A model generated the notes under the pieces. That model had not been told where the DNA came from and searched no databases. It saw only the letters and a program-made list of their open reading frames with translations. From assembly GCF_000236705.1 (NCBI RefSeq), contig NC_016599.1, positions 1,178,001 to 1,242,000 on the forward strand: a stretch of 64,000 bases of DNA, written 5' to 3'. How positions within the stretch are numbered: the stretch's first letter is position 1; each line of letters begins with the position of its first letter. Origin of the DNA: Owenweeksia hongkongensis DSM 17368 (GTDB lineage: Bacteria; Bacteroidota; Bacteroidia; Flavobacteriales; Schleiferiaceae). This document shows positions 27,217 to 36,279 of this stretch, in pieces. Both the position numbers and the translations under genes were made by a program.

Positions 27217-28231
27217 GCCCCAACATAAAATTGCTGTCGCCATCCTCAACTGGAATGGTGCCGCACTTCTCCGTAGATTTTTACCTTCCGTAATTGAGCA
27301 TTCGCAGGCTGTGGCCCAAGTATATGTGATTGATAATGCCAGTTCTGACGAAAGTTTGGAAGTGCTAAAAACTGAGTTTCCTCAAGTGAAGCTAATTGTT
27401 CTTAATGAAAACTATGGCTATGCTGGAGGTTACAACAAAGGTTTAGATTACATAAAGGAAGATTATGTAGTACTCCTAAACTCAGATGTGGAAGTTACTG
27501 CAAACTGGCTTCCTCCCTTACTTTCTCAATTTGAAAACAACCCTAAATTGGCGGCTTTACAGCCAAAAATAAAAGACCTCAACAAGAAAGATCACTTTGA
27601 ATATGCCGGAGCAGCCGGTGGTCATATTGATATTTTAGGATACCCATTTTGCCGCGGTAGATTATTTGACACCCTGGAAGAAGATAAAGGTCAATATGAT
27701 TCCTATCAAAAAGTATTTTGGGCCTCTGGCGCTTGCTTGGTGGTAGATAGCAAAAAGTACCGCGAAGCTGGCGGACTCAATGAATCGCTATTTGCCCACA
27801 TGGAAGAAATTGACTTGTGTTGGCGCATGCAACTTCAGGGTTTTGAGGTTGGCTGCGAACCTGCTTCCACCGTTTATCATTTGGGTGGAGGTACACTAAA
27901 CAAACTGTCTTCTAAAAAAACATATCTCAACTTTAGAAACAGCCTCATCATTATGTTTCTAAACTTGCCAAGTGGTGAGGCTTTCGCCAAAATAATGGCA
28001 CGTTTGGTTTTGGATGGAATTGCCGGAATCAAGTTTATTTTTGAAGGAAAGTTTGTTCACACTCTTGCGATCCTCAAGGCTCACTTTCACTTTTATGTAC
28101 GTTTCAATGATATGATGCGCCAAAAGGTAGGAAAACCCGTGAAGCCGCTCAATAAATTAGAAGGGGTTTATCATGGAAGTGTGGTACAACAGCATTACTT
28201 GAGTAAGAAAAAGAAGTACTCAGAGTTGTAA
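27203..28231 (+). CDS. Family 2 glycosyltransferase
   Basis: The 342-residue protein is a GT-A fold GT2 enzyme. It has an N-terminal VAILNWNGAALLRRFLPS, YVIDNASSDESLE, the metal-binding-type LLNSDVEVT, and the acceptor-side HMEEIDLCWRMQLQGF (EDxD-like) with YHLGGGTLNK. It resembles WcaA/rhamnosyltransferase-type enzymes, and the sugar cannot be read. A C-terminal hydrophobic region (about 240-300) may associate with the membrane. It overlaps the upstream acyltransferase by 14 bp, suggesting joint envelope glycolipid synthesis. Confidence 0.9.
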   Translation: MPETKPQHKIAVAILNWNGAALLRRFLPSVIEHSQAVAQVYVIDNASSDESLEVLKTEFPQVKLIVLNENYGYAGGYNKGLDYIKEDYVVLLNSDVEVTANWLPPLLSQFENNPKLAALQPKIKDLNKKDHFEYAGAAGGHIDILGYPFCRGRLFDTLEEDKGQYDSYQKVFWASGACLVVDSKKYREAGGLNESLFAHMEEIDLCWRMQLQGFEVGCEPASTVYHLGGGTLNKLSSKKTYLNFRNSLIIMFLNLPSGEAFAKIMARLVLDGIAGIKFIFEGKFVHTLAILKAHFHFYVRFNDMMRQKVGKPVKPLNKLEGVYHGSVVQQHYLSKKKKYSEL

Positions 28232-28275
28232 AATCACCCCACCCTCCACCATCTAAATAAAACACTACCTTCGCC

Positions 28276-28434
28276 CGGCTGTTGGAGCCATATTTCTATT
28301 TATCAGAAATAGAATGAGTTTCTACTCGCTCCAAATCAAAACACAGCCGATATTGAATCATACGCTACATCTCATCCCGGACTTTATAGCCTATTTCACA
28401 TATCCTTCCCACAGTACATTTTATTAATCCGGGA
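28276..28434 (+). promoter_or_regulatory. Structured 5' leader of the second DEAD-box helicase
   Basis: Downstream of a TACCTTCG promoter-like element (28266-28273) the region contains nested inverted repeats. CGGCTGT (28276-28282) and TGGAGC (28283-28288) pair with GCTCCA (28328-28333) and ACAGCCG (28343-28349), enclosing ATTTCT/AGAAAT. A second pair, TCCCGG (28375-28380) with CCGGGA (28429-28434), closes 14 bases before the ATG. A leader of about 170 nt fits self-regulated or cold-responsive helicase mRNAs, but that is inference. Confidence 0.5.
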
Positions 28435-28448
28435 ACAAAAATTTATGA

Positions 28449-29717
28449 ATGAGATTTGAAGATCTTAATATTATTGAGCCTATAATCAAGGCTCTTAAAG
28501 AGGAAAACTATGAGCAGCCTACTCCTATTCAGGCTAAATCTATTCCTCTATTGCTCGATAGAAATGACATGCTTGCCAGTGCCCAAACGGGTACAGGAAA
28601 AACCGCTGCCTTTGCTATTCCTATTTTACAACACTTATTTAACGACCGTAAGGAAAGTAACCATCAGCACCGTGTAAACGCCCTGATACTTACACCCACA
28701 CGAGAACTTGCTATCCAAATTGGCGAAAGCTTTACCACTTACGGAAAACATACAGGACTAAGAAATACGGTGATTTTTGGTGGTGTAAATCAACGTTCGC
28801 AAGTAGATGCTTTGCGCAAAGGTATGGATGTGCTCGTGGCTACTCCAGGCCGTCTTTTAGATTTGATGGATCAAGGATATGTAAACCTCAAAGACATCAA
28901 GTATTTTGTACTTGATGAGGCAGACCGCATGCTGGACATGGGTTTTATTCATGACATCCGTAAGGTAATTGCCAAGCTTCCGGCTAAGCGTCAGTCGCTA
29001 TTCTTTTCGGCTACTATGCCTAAGAATATTGTTGAGCTTTCGCGAAAGATCCTTACCAATCCTAAAAAGGTAGAAGTAAGCCCGGTTTCATCTACAGCCG
29101 AAACCATCCAGCAGTATTTGTACTATACCAATAAGGATTTAAAGAAGGATTTACTTTTCCATATTCTGAAAGACCAGAGCATGGATCAAGTATTGATATT
29201 TGCCAAAACTAAGCATGGTGCCGACCGCGTGGTTCGCAATCTTGAAAAGCAAAAAATAAAGTCAGCAGCCATACATGGTAATAAGTCACAAAACCAGAGG
29301 CAAAAGGCACTGAATCAGTTTAAAGACAAGCAGATTCGTGTTTTAGTAGCCACAGATATTGCCGCCAGAGGTATTGACATTGACAAGCTTCAACACGTGA
29401 TTAATTATGACATTCCAAATATAGCTGAAACCTACGTGCACCGTATTGGTCGATCAGGACGAGCTGGCGAAGAAGGGATGGCAATTTCTATGTGTGAGCC
29501 TGAAGAAAACGCATATATCCGCGATATTGAAAAATTGATTAACCTTAAGATTCCTGTGGTTAAAGACAATCCTTTTCTACAAACGGATAAGCCAATGAGC
29601 GACAAAGAAAAGAAGGAATTTGAAAAAGAAAAGCAGCGCAAAAAGCAAGAGTTTTTTGCCAACCGTAAAAAAGGGCAAAGTCGTCCACATTCTTCCAAAG
29701 GTGGACGAAGAAGATAA
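28449..29717 (+). CDS. DEAD-box ATP-dependent RNA helicase (second copy, basic tail)
   Basis: The 422-residue protein has Q motif (QPTPIQ), AQTGTGKT, PTRELA, DEAD (LDEADRML), SAT and HRIGRSGR, followed by a strongly basic C-terminal tail (about 375-422, KKEFEKEKQRKKQEF and GGRRR). This is the RhlE layout, and the tail should bind RNA. It starts MRFEDLNIIEPI at 28449; an ATG at 28445 is in another frame. The gene has a structured leader of about 170 nt and a clear terminator, so it is a stand-alone unit. Confidence 0.93.
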   Translation: MRFEDLNIIEPIIKALKEENYEQPTPIQAKSIPLLLDRNDMLASAQTGTGKTAAFAIPILQHLFNDRKESNHQHRVNALILTPTRELAIQIGESFTTYGKHTGLRNTVIFGGVNQRSQVDALRKGMDVLVATPGRLLDLMDQGYVNLKDIKYFVLDEADRMLDMGFIHDIRKVIAKLPAKRQSLFFSATMPKNIVELSRKILTNPKKVEVSPVSSTAETIQQYLYYTNKDLKKDLLFHILKDQSMDQVLIFAKTKHGADRVVRNLEKQKIKSAAIHGNKSQNQRQKALNQFKDKQIRVLVATDIAARGIDIDKLQHVINYDIPNIAETYVHRIGRSGRAGEEGMAISMCEPEENAYIRDIEKLINLKIPVVKDNPFLQTDKPMSDKEKKEFEKEKQRKKQEFFANRKKGQSRPHSSKGGRRR

Positions 29718-29740
29718 ACCTTCAACGCCTATTAATTTCC

Positions 29741-29780
29741 AAAAACTCCCAGTGTTTGTCAAAAATACTGGGAGTTTTTT
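29741..29780 (+). terminator. Rho-independent terminator of the second DEAD-box helicase
   Basis: AAAAACTCCCAGT (29741-29753) pairs with ACTGGGAGTTTTTT (29767-29780), a 13-bp stem with a 13-nt loop and a T-run, 23 bases after the stop. Confidence 0.9.
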
Positions 29781-29979
29781 AATCGTTGCTAAACACACAG
29801 CTACTACAGCAACTGGTGCTCACGCCTTATAATAATATAAACCTAATCACTTTCAAATTTTAGTATATTGAGAGTTTAATACTCTCGATGCCGAGTGTAA
29901 GTGGAGTCGTAATGCAATTACACCTTAGTTACTTTACAGCCTTGCATCATTGTATATCATTTAAATTAAGGATGATTCT

Positions 29980-30081
29980 ATGAGTATTTTTTGGATTATT
30001 ATATTGATTCTATTTGCAGCACTGGGTGGTGCCATGGTGTATCTTTGGGTGCAGAAAATAAAAAAAGAACAAGATAAATAG
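29980..30081 (+). CDS. Single-pass membrane microprotein, 33 residues
   Basis: ATG at 29980 opens a 33-codon frame: MSIFWIIILILFAALGGAMV, then YLWVQKIKKEQDK and TAG. It is one hydrophobic helix followed by a positively charged tail, as in small membrane regulators, with an AAGGA ribosome-binding-like sequence just upstream. It lies in a 489-bp gap between a strong terminator and the SRPBCC gene. I see no other coding candidate there, apart from a short GAGAGT/ACTCTC hairpin at 29870-29886. Confidence 0.5.
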   Translation: MSIFWIIILILFAALGGAMVYLWVQKIKKEQDK

Positions 30082-30206
30082 CCTCGTATTTTTGGCGATT
30101 ATAAAGATGGTTAGAGATACCCAAGGGTTATATTAAAGTGTAAGTTCCCACCTAAACATAATTGTTTTAACCCTGTTCTTCTATTACATTTACTATCGAA
30201 GCACAT

Positions 30207-30665
30207 ATGGGATTTTTTCAATTACGCACCGAACAGCAAGTCAATGCCTCATTAGGAGAAGTTTGGGACTTTATATCATCACCCAAAAACCTTAAAGAAA
30301 TTACTCCAGACCATATGGGCTTTGAAATTACCAATCAAGCCTCTGATAATATGTACCCTGGAATGATAATCAGCTATAAGGTAAGCCCTATATTGGGTAT
30401 CAAAATGAATTGGGTAACCGAAATAACACATGTAAAGGACATGGAATACTTTGTAGATGAGCAGCGTATTGGCCCTTATACCATGTGGCATCACGAACAT
30501 CATCTTGAAGAAAATAAGCACGGGGTGATGATGAAAGATATTGTAAGCTATCAACCCCCATTTGGCATACTGGGTAATTTGGCCAACAGTCTATTTATAA
30601 AAAAGCAACTCAAAGAAATTTTTGACTATCGCGAAGAAGCGGTGAATCGCTATTTTGGAAAATAG
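30207..30665 (+). CDS. SRPBCC (START-like) family protein
   Basis: The 152-residue protein fits the SRPBCC helix-grip fold. It begins LRTEQQVNASLGEVWDFISS, has KNLKEITPDHMGFEI, and continues with the HHLEENKHGVMMKDIVSYQPP region and a long C-terminal helix. Members with this pattern are annotated as ligand-binding or cell-division-inhibitor-like proteins without firm function. It ends exactly where the convergent aroQ gene ends, with no gap and no terminator. Confidence 0.82.
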   Translation: MGFFQLRTEQQVNASLGEVWDFISSPKNLKEITPDHMGFEITNQASDNMYPGMIISYKVSPILGIKMNWVTEITHVKDMEYFVDEQRIGPYTMWHHEHHLEENKHGVMMKDIVSYQPPFGILGNLANSLFIKKQLKEIFDYREEAVNRYFGK

Positions 30666-31088
30666 CTAGTTCTTTTTAAGTAAACCCTCAATCGCCAGTC
30701 TGTATCCATCCAAACCAAAACCGGCAATAACACCTGCGGCATAAGGTGAGATGTAGGAATGATGACGAAAAGCCTCACGGGCATGCACGTTGGAAATATG
30801 CACTTCAATTACTGAGACTTTTACAGCTGCCACAGCATCAGCAAGAGCTATAGAAGTGTGTGTATAAGCCGCAGCGTTTAACACAATCCTGGCACAGCTT
30901 TTTGCAAAATTCTGCACAGCATCCACCAATTCACCTTCTATATTACTTTGAAAATATTCCAGCTCCACATTTGAGTAAGCTTTTTGCAAAAAATTGAAGT
31001 ATCCTTCAAAACCTTCATTCCCATAAACTTCTGGTTGGCGCTGCCCTAATAAATTCAGATTAGGACCATTGATGATTGCAATTTTCAT
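30666..31088 (-). CDS. aroQ: Type II 3-dehydroquinate dehydratase
   Basis: The 140-residue protein is typical AroQ. It has INGPNLNLLGQRQPEVYG with the catalytic Tyr, FQSNIEGELVDA, NAAAYTHTSIALADA and the substrate-binding EVHISNVHAREAFRHHS. It performs the trans-dehydration of 3-dehydroquinate in the shikimate pathway. Length and motif order match the family. It is divergent from the Xer recombinase gene 37 bp away. Confidence 0.96.
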   Translation of the reverse strand: MKIAIINGPNLNLLGQRQPEVYGNEGFEGYFNFLQKAYSNVELEYFQSNIEGELVDAVQNFAKSCARIVLNAAAYTHTSIALADAVAAVKVSVIEVHISNVHAREAFRHHSYISPYAAGVIAGFGLDGYRLAIEGLLKKN

Positions 31089-31093
31089 TCGCT

Positions 31094-31101
31094 TACTTTT
31101 G
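31094..31101 (+). promoter_or_regulatory. TAnnTTTG -7 element upstream of xerD
   Basis: TACTTTTG is an exact consensus match 24 bases upstream of the GTG at 31126. An ATTG about 22 bases further upstream could serve as the -33 element. Confidence 0.45.
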
Positions 31102-31125
31102 AAGTCCTAAAAGTATACGAATCTA

Positions 31126-32025
31126 GTGAACTGGGACATTGCCATAAAAGACTTTACAAACTATATGCGCTTAGAGCGTGGAATGTCACCCAACACGATA
31201 GCCGCATATAAGCGCGATCTTAAAAAGCTTCGCGAAAACCTGGAAGAGGAAAAACCAGATCCTTTAAAAATCCAACTAGCAGATTTACAAGGACTCATAA
31301 CCACTTTGGCAGAAGAAGGCATCAGTGCCAAATCGCAAGCTCGTCTTATTTCAGCACTCCGTACTTTTTACAAGTATTTGCTCTTCGAAGATCTCATTAC
31401 TATTGACCCCACCGAAATGCTGGAAAGCCCAAAAGTTGGCCGTAAGCTTCCTGATTTTTTAAGTTTGAAGGAAGTAGAAAAAATCATCGATGCAGTGGAC
31501 ATGAGTAAAGATGAAGCGCATCGCAACCGCGCTATTATGGAAACGCTTTATGGCTGTGGACTTCGTGTTTCCGAATTGACCAACCTTCGTATTTCAGATC
31601 TCTTTTTTAAAGAATCCATCATTCGCGTTACTGGAAAAGGCGATAAGGAAAGGCTGGTTCCCATAAACAAATTGGCTCAAAAGCATATTGGCATTTATCG
31701 TGAAGAAGTACGCGTCCATCAAACAGTGGCCCGTGGTCATGAAGACTTTGTGTTTCTCAACAGACGTGGCAAACAACTAACTCGGGCCATGATATTTCAC
31801 ATAGTAAAAACGCTAACCGTCTCCGCAGGTATACGAAAATCAGTAAGCCCACACACTTTTCGCCACAGCTTTGCCACACACTTGGTAGAAGGTGGTGCAG
31901 ACTTACGCGCGGTGCAAGAAATGCTGGGACATGAAAGTATTACCACCACCGAAATTTATACTCACCTAGACCAAACCTATTTAAGGGAAACCTTGCTGCA
32001 GTTTCATCCAAGAGCACGTGAATAA
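31126..32025 (+). CDS. xerD: Tyrosine recombinase XerD/XerC (chromosome dimer resolution)
   Basis: The 299-residue protein has a SAM-like N-terminal core-binding domain (RLERGMSPNTIAAYKRDL) and a complete catalytic set: Arg147 (CGLRVSEL), Lys172, His243 and Arg246 (HTFRHSFATHLVEGGADL), His269 (MLGHESI) and Tyr278. The start is a GTG; no ATG precedes it in frame within the short gap to aroQ. The intact full-length core and the housekeeping neighbour aroQ indicate the chromosomal dif resolvase rather than a phage integrase. Confidence 0.92.
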   Translation: MNWDIAIKDFTNYMRLERGMSPNTIAAYKRDLKKLRENLEEEKPDPLKIQLADLQGLITTLAEEGISAKSQARLISALRTFYKYLLFEDLITIDPTEMLESPKVGRKLPDFLSLKEVEKIIDAVDMSKDEAHRNRAIMETLYGCGLRVSELTNLRISDLFFKESIIRVTGKGDKERLVPINKLAQKHIGIYREEVRVHQTVARGHEDFVFLNRRGKQLTRAMIFHIVKTLTVSAGIRKSVSPHTFRHSFATHLVEGGADLRAVQEMLGHESITTTEIYTHLDQTYLRETLLQFHPRARE

Positions 32026-32140
32026 TTTGAGTCAATTACTTCAAATCAGAGGCCTTGAGTGCACAGAAAAATCTCTTTTTTGATGGAAGTTCTGTTCCCT
32101 CAAGATGTAAACACAAGCCTCACAAAAAAACTAAAGACCT

Positions 32141-33415
32141 TTATTTTCTTTCTTCATAAACCCCCTTCCCTATGCTTGCCCACATATCGGCCAGCATTTC
32201 CCACGGCACTTGTCCACGTTTCTTCGTTTCCGCTGTAAACATTTCCAGCACCTTTTGCATATTTTCATTTTCAGCAACCCCCATGGCTTGGCTTATGGTT
32301 TTGGCTACGTGTAGTGCTAACTGAGTCGGGTTTCCACTAGCCCATGCTTTGCCATATTCAGTCCAATAATTTTCACTCTCAGCTTCAGCTACTTCAGGCA
32401 TTTTTGGTTCCCATTGTGTATGGGTCACAGCAGCGGTAGGCACATGCTCATTATATGTGATTAAGGTTTTACCTTCTTCAAATGCATCAAATGATTGTTG
32501 CAAAGTTTCACCTTCCCACCTTAGCTGCATACTACCCTTGGCGGGATGATATACGGATGTGTAAATAGTACCAAAACCATCACTATACTGACGATTAAAA
32601 AGCGGTGAATTCAAGAATGCCTGAGCTATCTCCTCATTACTCTGTTTGGGTTTTGCCAGCAATTCATTTAAGAATTTTTCACGCAAAAGCGTTTTAGAAA
32701 AATTGGCGTGTGCTGGCCAATCTGGGGTTCCCTGGTGATTTGTGGACACTTTCATATCCGTAACTTTCACCTCATGATCGGGTGCTATCTGTAGCATTTT
32801 GTAGGCTCCAGTTTTATCCAGCACCATAATATTATAGGCCATGTGGCTTGGAATTTTTTTCAGTTTTTCCACGGCCTCGTCTACGTTACTACAAAACTCA
32901 AGTACATACCTCAGGATAAATGGAATCCCAAAGCCTTTGCCTACAACCTTTCTTCCACCAAAAGTGAGAGAAGCCACAAGTCCATCGGAGTTCATACCAT
33001 CCACTACTCCCATCAAGCAATCGCCAACAGCTATTACATGTTTTCCATTCCATGCGCTATTTAATAGTGTGCCCTCACTCAGATGTGGGTGATAATCATA
33101 GTTTCTAACGAGCTGTGGCTCATCCACAGCTACAGCCTGCGAGCAACCCGTAATGTATGCAGGTGGTTGCCAACCCGTCAAAAAACGATGAGCAACGAGA
33201 TCATTACCAGCCAACTCGCATAATTTCTCATATGTAGGAAGCAGCTCCGGCATATAGCGAACAAGCTCTTCTTGACAAGTTTTGAGGTCAGGATGATTGG
33301 CCAGCCCCTTAGATTGAAACCAAGCCTTATAAGCCGGCCAATGGGTATTAAAAAGTTTTTGCCACTTAGGGCCAGGATTAGCCTCATAAATGGAATCAAA
33401 ATGCAGTTGTAGCAT
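32141..33415 (-). CDS. C45-family acyltransferase/amidohydrolase (Ntn fold)
   Basis: The 424-residue protein carries the C45 peptidase pattern, with nucleophile Cys91 (YITGCSQAVAVDE) preceded by about 90 residues that would be removed by self-cleavage. RNYDYHPHLSEGTLL, GVVDGMNSDGLVASLTFGG and IPSHMAYNIMVLDKTG follow as in acyl-CoA:6-aminopenicillanic acid acyltransferase relatives. There is no signal peptide. It likely hydrolyses or transfers acyl amides; the substrate is unknown. It follows the AraC regulator on the same strand (81-bp gap). Confidence 0.85.
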   Translation of the reverse strand: MLQLHFDSIYEANPGPKWQKLFNTHWPAYKAWFQSKGLANHPDLKTCQEELVRYMPELLPTYEKLCELAGNDLVAHRFLTGWQPPAYITGCSQAVAVDEPQLVRNYDYHPHLSEGTLLNSAWNGKHVIAVGDCLMGVVDGMNSDGLVASLTFGGRKVVGKGFGIPFILRYVLEFCSNVDEAVEKLKKIPSHMAYNIMVLDKTGAYKMLQIAPDHEVKVTDMKVSTNHQGTPDWPAHANFSKTLLREKFLNELLAKPKQSNEEIAQAFLNSPLFNRQYSDGFGTIYTSVYHPAKGSMQLRWEGETLQQSFDAFEEGKTLITYNEHVPTAAVTHTQWEPKMPEVAEAESENYWTEYGKAWASGNPTQLALHVAKTISQAMGVAENENMQKVLEMFTAETKKRGQVPWEMLADMWASIGKGVYEERK

Positions 33416-33496
33416 GGGTAAAGTTATTTAGTTATAAACACAGTATTGTGTTTAGTAATTTTTGATAAAAACATTATTGTTGAAACACTCTAATTC

Positions 33497-34513
33497 TCAG
33501 GAATGGCTCTGCTTATATTCAGTAGGTGTCATCCCAAATCGCTCCTTGAATTTTTTGGCAAAATATCCTCGGTTACTCAAACCTAGCTGATACACTATTT
33601 CAGAAATATTCATATCCGTAGACAGCAAAAGTCTTTTAGCAGATTCTAATCGAAGCTCAGCGATGTAGGCGTTCACCGTGGTCCCTTTGTATTGCTTAAA
33701 TCCTAATTGCAACTTGCTTTCATTAAGCCCCACCTCTTTTGCTATGTCTGCTACCGATTTTGTTTGCTTTAAATTTTCTTCAATAAACTTTATAGCTTTT
33801 TTCACAGCTTCAAGATCGTGGCGTCTTAGGTATATTTGATCTGACTCGGTTCGTGAGTCATCTTCAAAAAGCATTATTTGGGCGGCTAGCATTTCATAGG
33901 TTTTTGCTTGCAGGAAAAATTTCATTACAACACCTGTACCCTCAAGTTTAGACATTTGAGTAAATAATTCATCCAAATGCAATGAGTAATGTACTTGGCT
34001 ATAAAATCTCTCAGCCGCTTTTGTATCAGTAAAAAGAGAGCGCAACTGCTCATCCATTTTTTCCAGATCACATTCAATATTTTGAATGAATTCATGTCTC
34101 AATATTTCTAAGCTTGCAATGCACGTTTTTATATTGGCTTTAAAAGTCAACACATTGCCATGCTGATAAGTGCTTGCGGTAATGGCACTTTGAAATTTAG
34201 TGATTTCATAAATGTTCTCTTCATCTTCTTCAAAATTATAGAAGAAATGACCTTCCACACAGTAGAGAAATTTTAGCGGATGAATTTCCTTTATGGTAAA
34301 TCTAATTTCCATGTCCTCATAAAAGAGACAATCATAAATTATATAACCTAGGCCGCCACTAAAGTTAATCCCCCGAATTATTCCTTCACCCAGATTTTTC
34401 GGAATTTCGAGCCAACATTCATCACAATCTTCATGTACTTCTACACCCCATTCTTGAGCCATATCTTGTATAACTTCTCTTAGGGGAATCGATTTTACGC
34501 GTGTTCTATTCAT
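33497..34513 (-). CDS. AraC-family transcriptional regulator
   Basis: The 338-residue protein ends with the two helix-turn-helix AraC domain (about 240-338). It shows SVADIAKEVGLNESKLQLGF and the signature ISEIVYQLGLSNRGYFAKKFKERFGMTPTEYK. The N-terminal half is a PchR-like effector domain with DECWLEIPKNLGEGIIRGIN. It probably controls itself and the C45 acyltransferase gene next to it, which is an inference from orientation. A 16-bp perfect palindrome lies 229 bp upstream of its start. Confidence 0.9.
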   Translation of the reverse strand: MNRTRVKSIPLREVIQDMAQEWGVEVHEDCDECWLEIPKNLGEGIIRGINFSGGLGYIIYDCLFYEDMEIRFTIKEIHPLKFLYCVEGHFFYNFEEDEENIYEITKFQSAITASTYQHGNVLTFKANIKTCIASLEILRHEFIQNIECDLEKMDEQLRSLFTDTKAAERFYSQVHYSLHLDELFTQMSKLEGTGVVMKFFLQAKTYEMLAAQIMLFEDDSRTESDQIYLRRHDLEAVKKAIKFIEENLKQTKSVADIAKEVGLNESKLQLGFKQYKGTTVNAYIAELRLESAKRLLLSTDMNISEIVYQLGLSNRGYFAKKFKERFGMTPTEYKQSHS

Positions 34514-34832
34514 CTTCTATCAAATGGGTTAATCTTTTCAGTAAATGGAACAAAGAAACCAGTGACACAGCTAGAATTAGCCTTTTATAAGCTTGCTTTA
34601 TATCTACTTTTATCGAGAATTAAACTCCATAATTTACCAAACTTCATGAACTCTCAATTTCATTTACCAAGCAGTATTCTTACTCCCAGTCACCTAGGTT
34701 TCGTTAAAAATCATTTAATCAGCACTATAGAAATCTACTAAAGCATTTATAAATGCTAGTGGCGATTTTTTATACTCTTAATAAAGAAAGTGATTTAATG
34801 TTTTGTTTAAACACAGTAAAAGATACTCATCT
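34514..34832. other. 319-bp intergenic region with one palindrome
   Basis: Between the AraC gene and the short glycosyltransferase-like gene I see no coding frame with family signal. AGCATTTATAAATGCT at 34742-34757 is a perfect 16-bp palindrome and is the only distinctive site. Confidence 0.45.
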
Positions 34833-35387
34833 ATGGTAGCCGTTTGTATTTTCATTTACAGGCCACCTTCAGAATCTGTCTACGCATCTATCTTAGCAGC
34901 TGTGAGACAAAATCACCCCTGTTTCACAGTCTATGTGGCTCTTATCAACCCTATAGCTCGTGAGCAAGAATCGTATTTGGAAAAGTTTTGCAACAGCCTT
35001 CCAAATGTGTGGCTCCTTAATAGACGTACATCAAATCAATGGCAAAGCAATACCTGGAAACTCTTTCTAGAAGATTTACATGAAAATGTAGAATACATTT
35101 TTGCCCTAAATGATGGAACTATTATAGGTGAAGGTTGCTTGGAGTCAGCCGTTAAACTTATTAAAGAATCTGATTTAACACTCGCGCAGTTCGCTCACTC
35201 ATACTGGGGAACCTTGAATCTTACCATTGCTAGAAGTCAAGATTTTCAAGCAAACTTTTGTACAAATATTTTAAAGATGAAAGCTCTGGATAGTATTGAA
35301 AATTTATGTGAAATAAAATTTCCTGACTGGCAAGAGCTTAGATTGAGACTGGATGCAGCTGGACACAAAGTTGCAGTTATGGGATGA
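34833..35387 (+). CDS. Short glycosyltransferase-A-like protein
   Basis: The 184-residue protein, read from the ATG at 34833 (an upstream TTG is possible), resembles the N-terminal half of a GT2 domain. It has MVAVCIFIYRPPSESVYASI, FTVYVALINPIAREQESYLE, PNVWLLNRRTSNQW and YIFALNDGTIIGEGCLES, the last in the position of the usual DxD. The sequence stops about 70 residues after this point, so an acceptor domain is missing. It is either a minimal enzyme or decayed. A related GT2 fragment-size gene follows at 35623. Confidence 0.5.
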   Translation: MVAVCIFIYRPPSESVYASILAAVRQNHPCFTVYVALINPIAREQESYLEKFCNSLPNVWLLNRRTSNQWQSNTWKLFLEDLHENVEYIFALNDGTIIGEGCLESAVKLIKESDLTLAQFAHSYWGTLNLTIARSQDFQANFCTNILKMKALDSIENLCEIKFPDWQELRLRLDAAGHKVAVMG

Positions 35388-35622
35388 TTTGCAAGTTCTT
35401 ACTTGAAAACTTTTTTAGCTCAATAAAGCAGATAATTAGGATTTGACTTTTACAAAGCTGATTGAATCGAAAATAAACCCTTCCAAAAAGGTATGTGAGT
35501 CATAATCTTTCACCCATTTTTTAGGACTAAGTGAATTTACTTATGAACCATGATTTCATAATAGCGTTAAATCATTTCCAAAATTAAAATGACTTCTAAC
35601 TTATTGAAATACTAAACATATT

Positions 35623-36279
35623 ATGAAGCGTTGTAGCTTGATTACCGTAGTCAAAGATGAACATACACACCTTGCCAAACTATTGCACGGGCTATTAATA
35701 AGTACCCATACACCAGCCGAAATAATTTTGGTGAATGTTGGGAATAACATTACACTACCGGAGGTAACACCCGTTGGAGTTATAAAGGTTATTCTAGATA
35801 ATACAGATGAAGATATTTCTCTTGCAGCTGCCCGTAACGCTGGCGTTAGAGCTGCAAGGTATGATCATCTAATATTTTTAGATGTGGACTGTATACCCTC
35901 ATCCAGTTTTGTAGAAAATATACTAGAAATTATGCAGCATACAGATGGTCTGGTTATGGGGCAGCCTCGTCTGATTGAAGAAAATATTGATAATCATTTT
36001 ACGGAGCAAGACTTATTAAAAGTAAGTAAAGATCATCCCGAAACTTCACCAATAAAAATAGCTCTTCACAAAGAAAATGACTATAGTTTGTTTCGAAGTC
36101 TCTGTTTTGGAGTAAATCGTAAGAGATTTGAAGAACTGTTAGCCTTTGATGGAAATGGAGAAAATGCGGAGTTAAGTGACTCTGAAATTGGCAACAGGGC
36201 TTGTAAGATAGGAATACCATTCTATCGCTCAAATACACCGGTGTACCAACAGTTCAAAACTATTCCTACACCTCAATAG
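35623..36279 (+). CDS. Family 2 glycosyltransferase, compact
   Basis: The 218-residue protein has the GT2 order: SLITVVKDEHTHLAKLLHGL, ILVNVGNN, ISLAAARNAGVRAARYDHL, the metal-binding LIFLDVDCIPSSSFVENIL and a galactosyltransferase-C-like SLCFGVNRKRFEEL. It is shorter than most GT2 enzymes but keeps both donor and acceptor motifs. It is preceded by a 235-bp gap without a recognisable gene and may act with the preceding GT-like protein. The sugar is unknown. Confidence 0.75.
   Translation: MKRCSLITVVKDEHTHLAKLLHGLLISTHTPAEIILVNVGNNITLPEVTPVGVIKVILDNTDEDISLAAARNAGVRAARYDHLIFLDVDCIPSSSFVENILEIMQHTDGLVMGQPRLIEENIDNHFTEQDLLKVSKDHPETSPIKIALHKENDYSLFRSLCFGVNRKRFEELLAFDGNGENAELSDSEIGNRACKIGIPFYRSNTPVYQQFKTIPTPQ

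Noticed and set aside
31126..32025. Phage or island integrase
   Set aside because: All XerC/D motifs and the typical 299-residue length are present next to aroQ, with no att-like direct repeats or tRNA nearby, so it is called as the chromosomal dimer resolvase.
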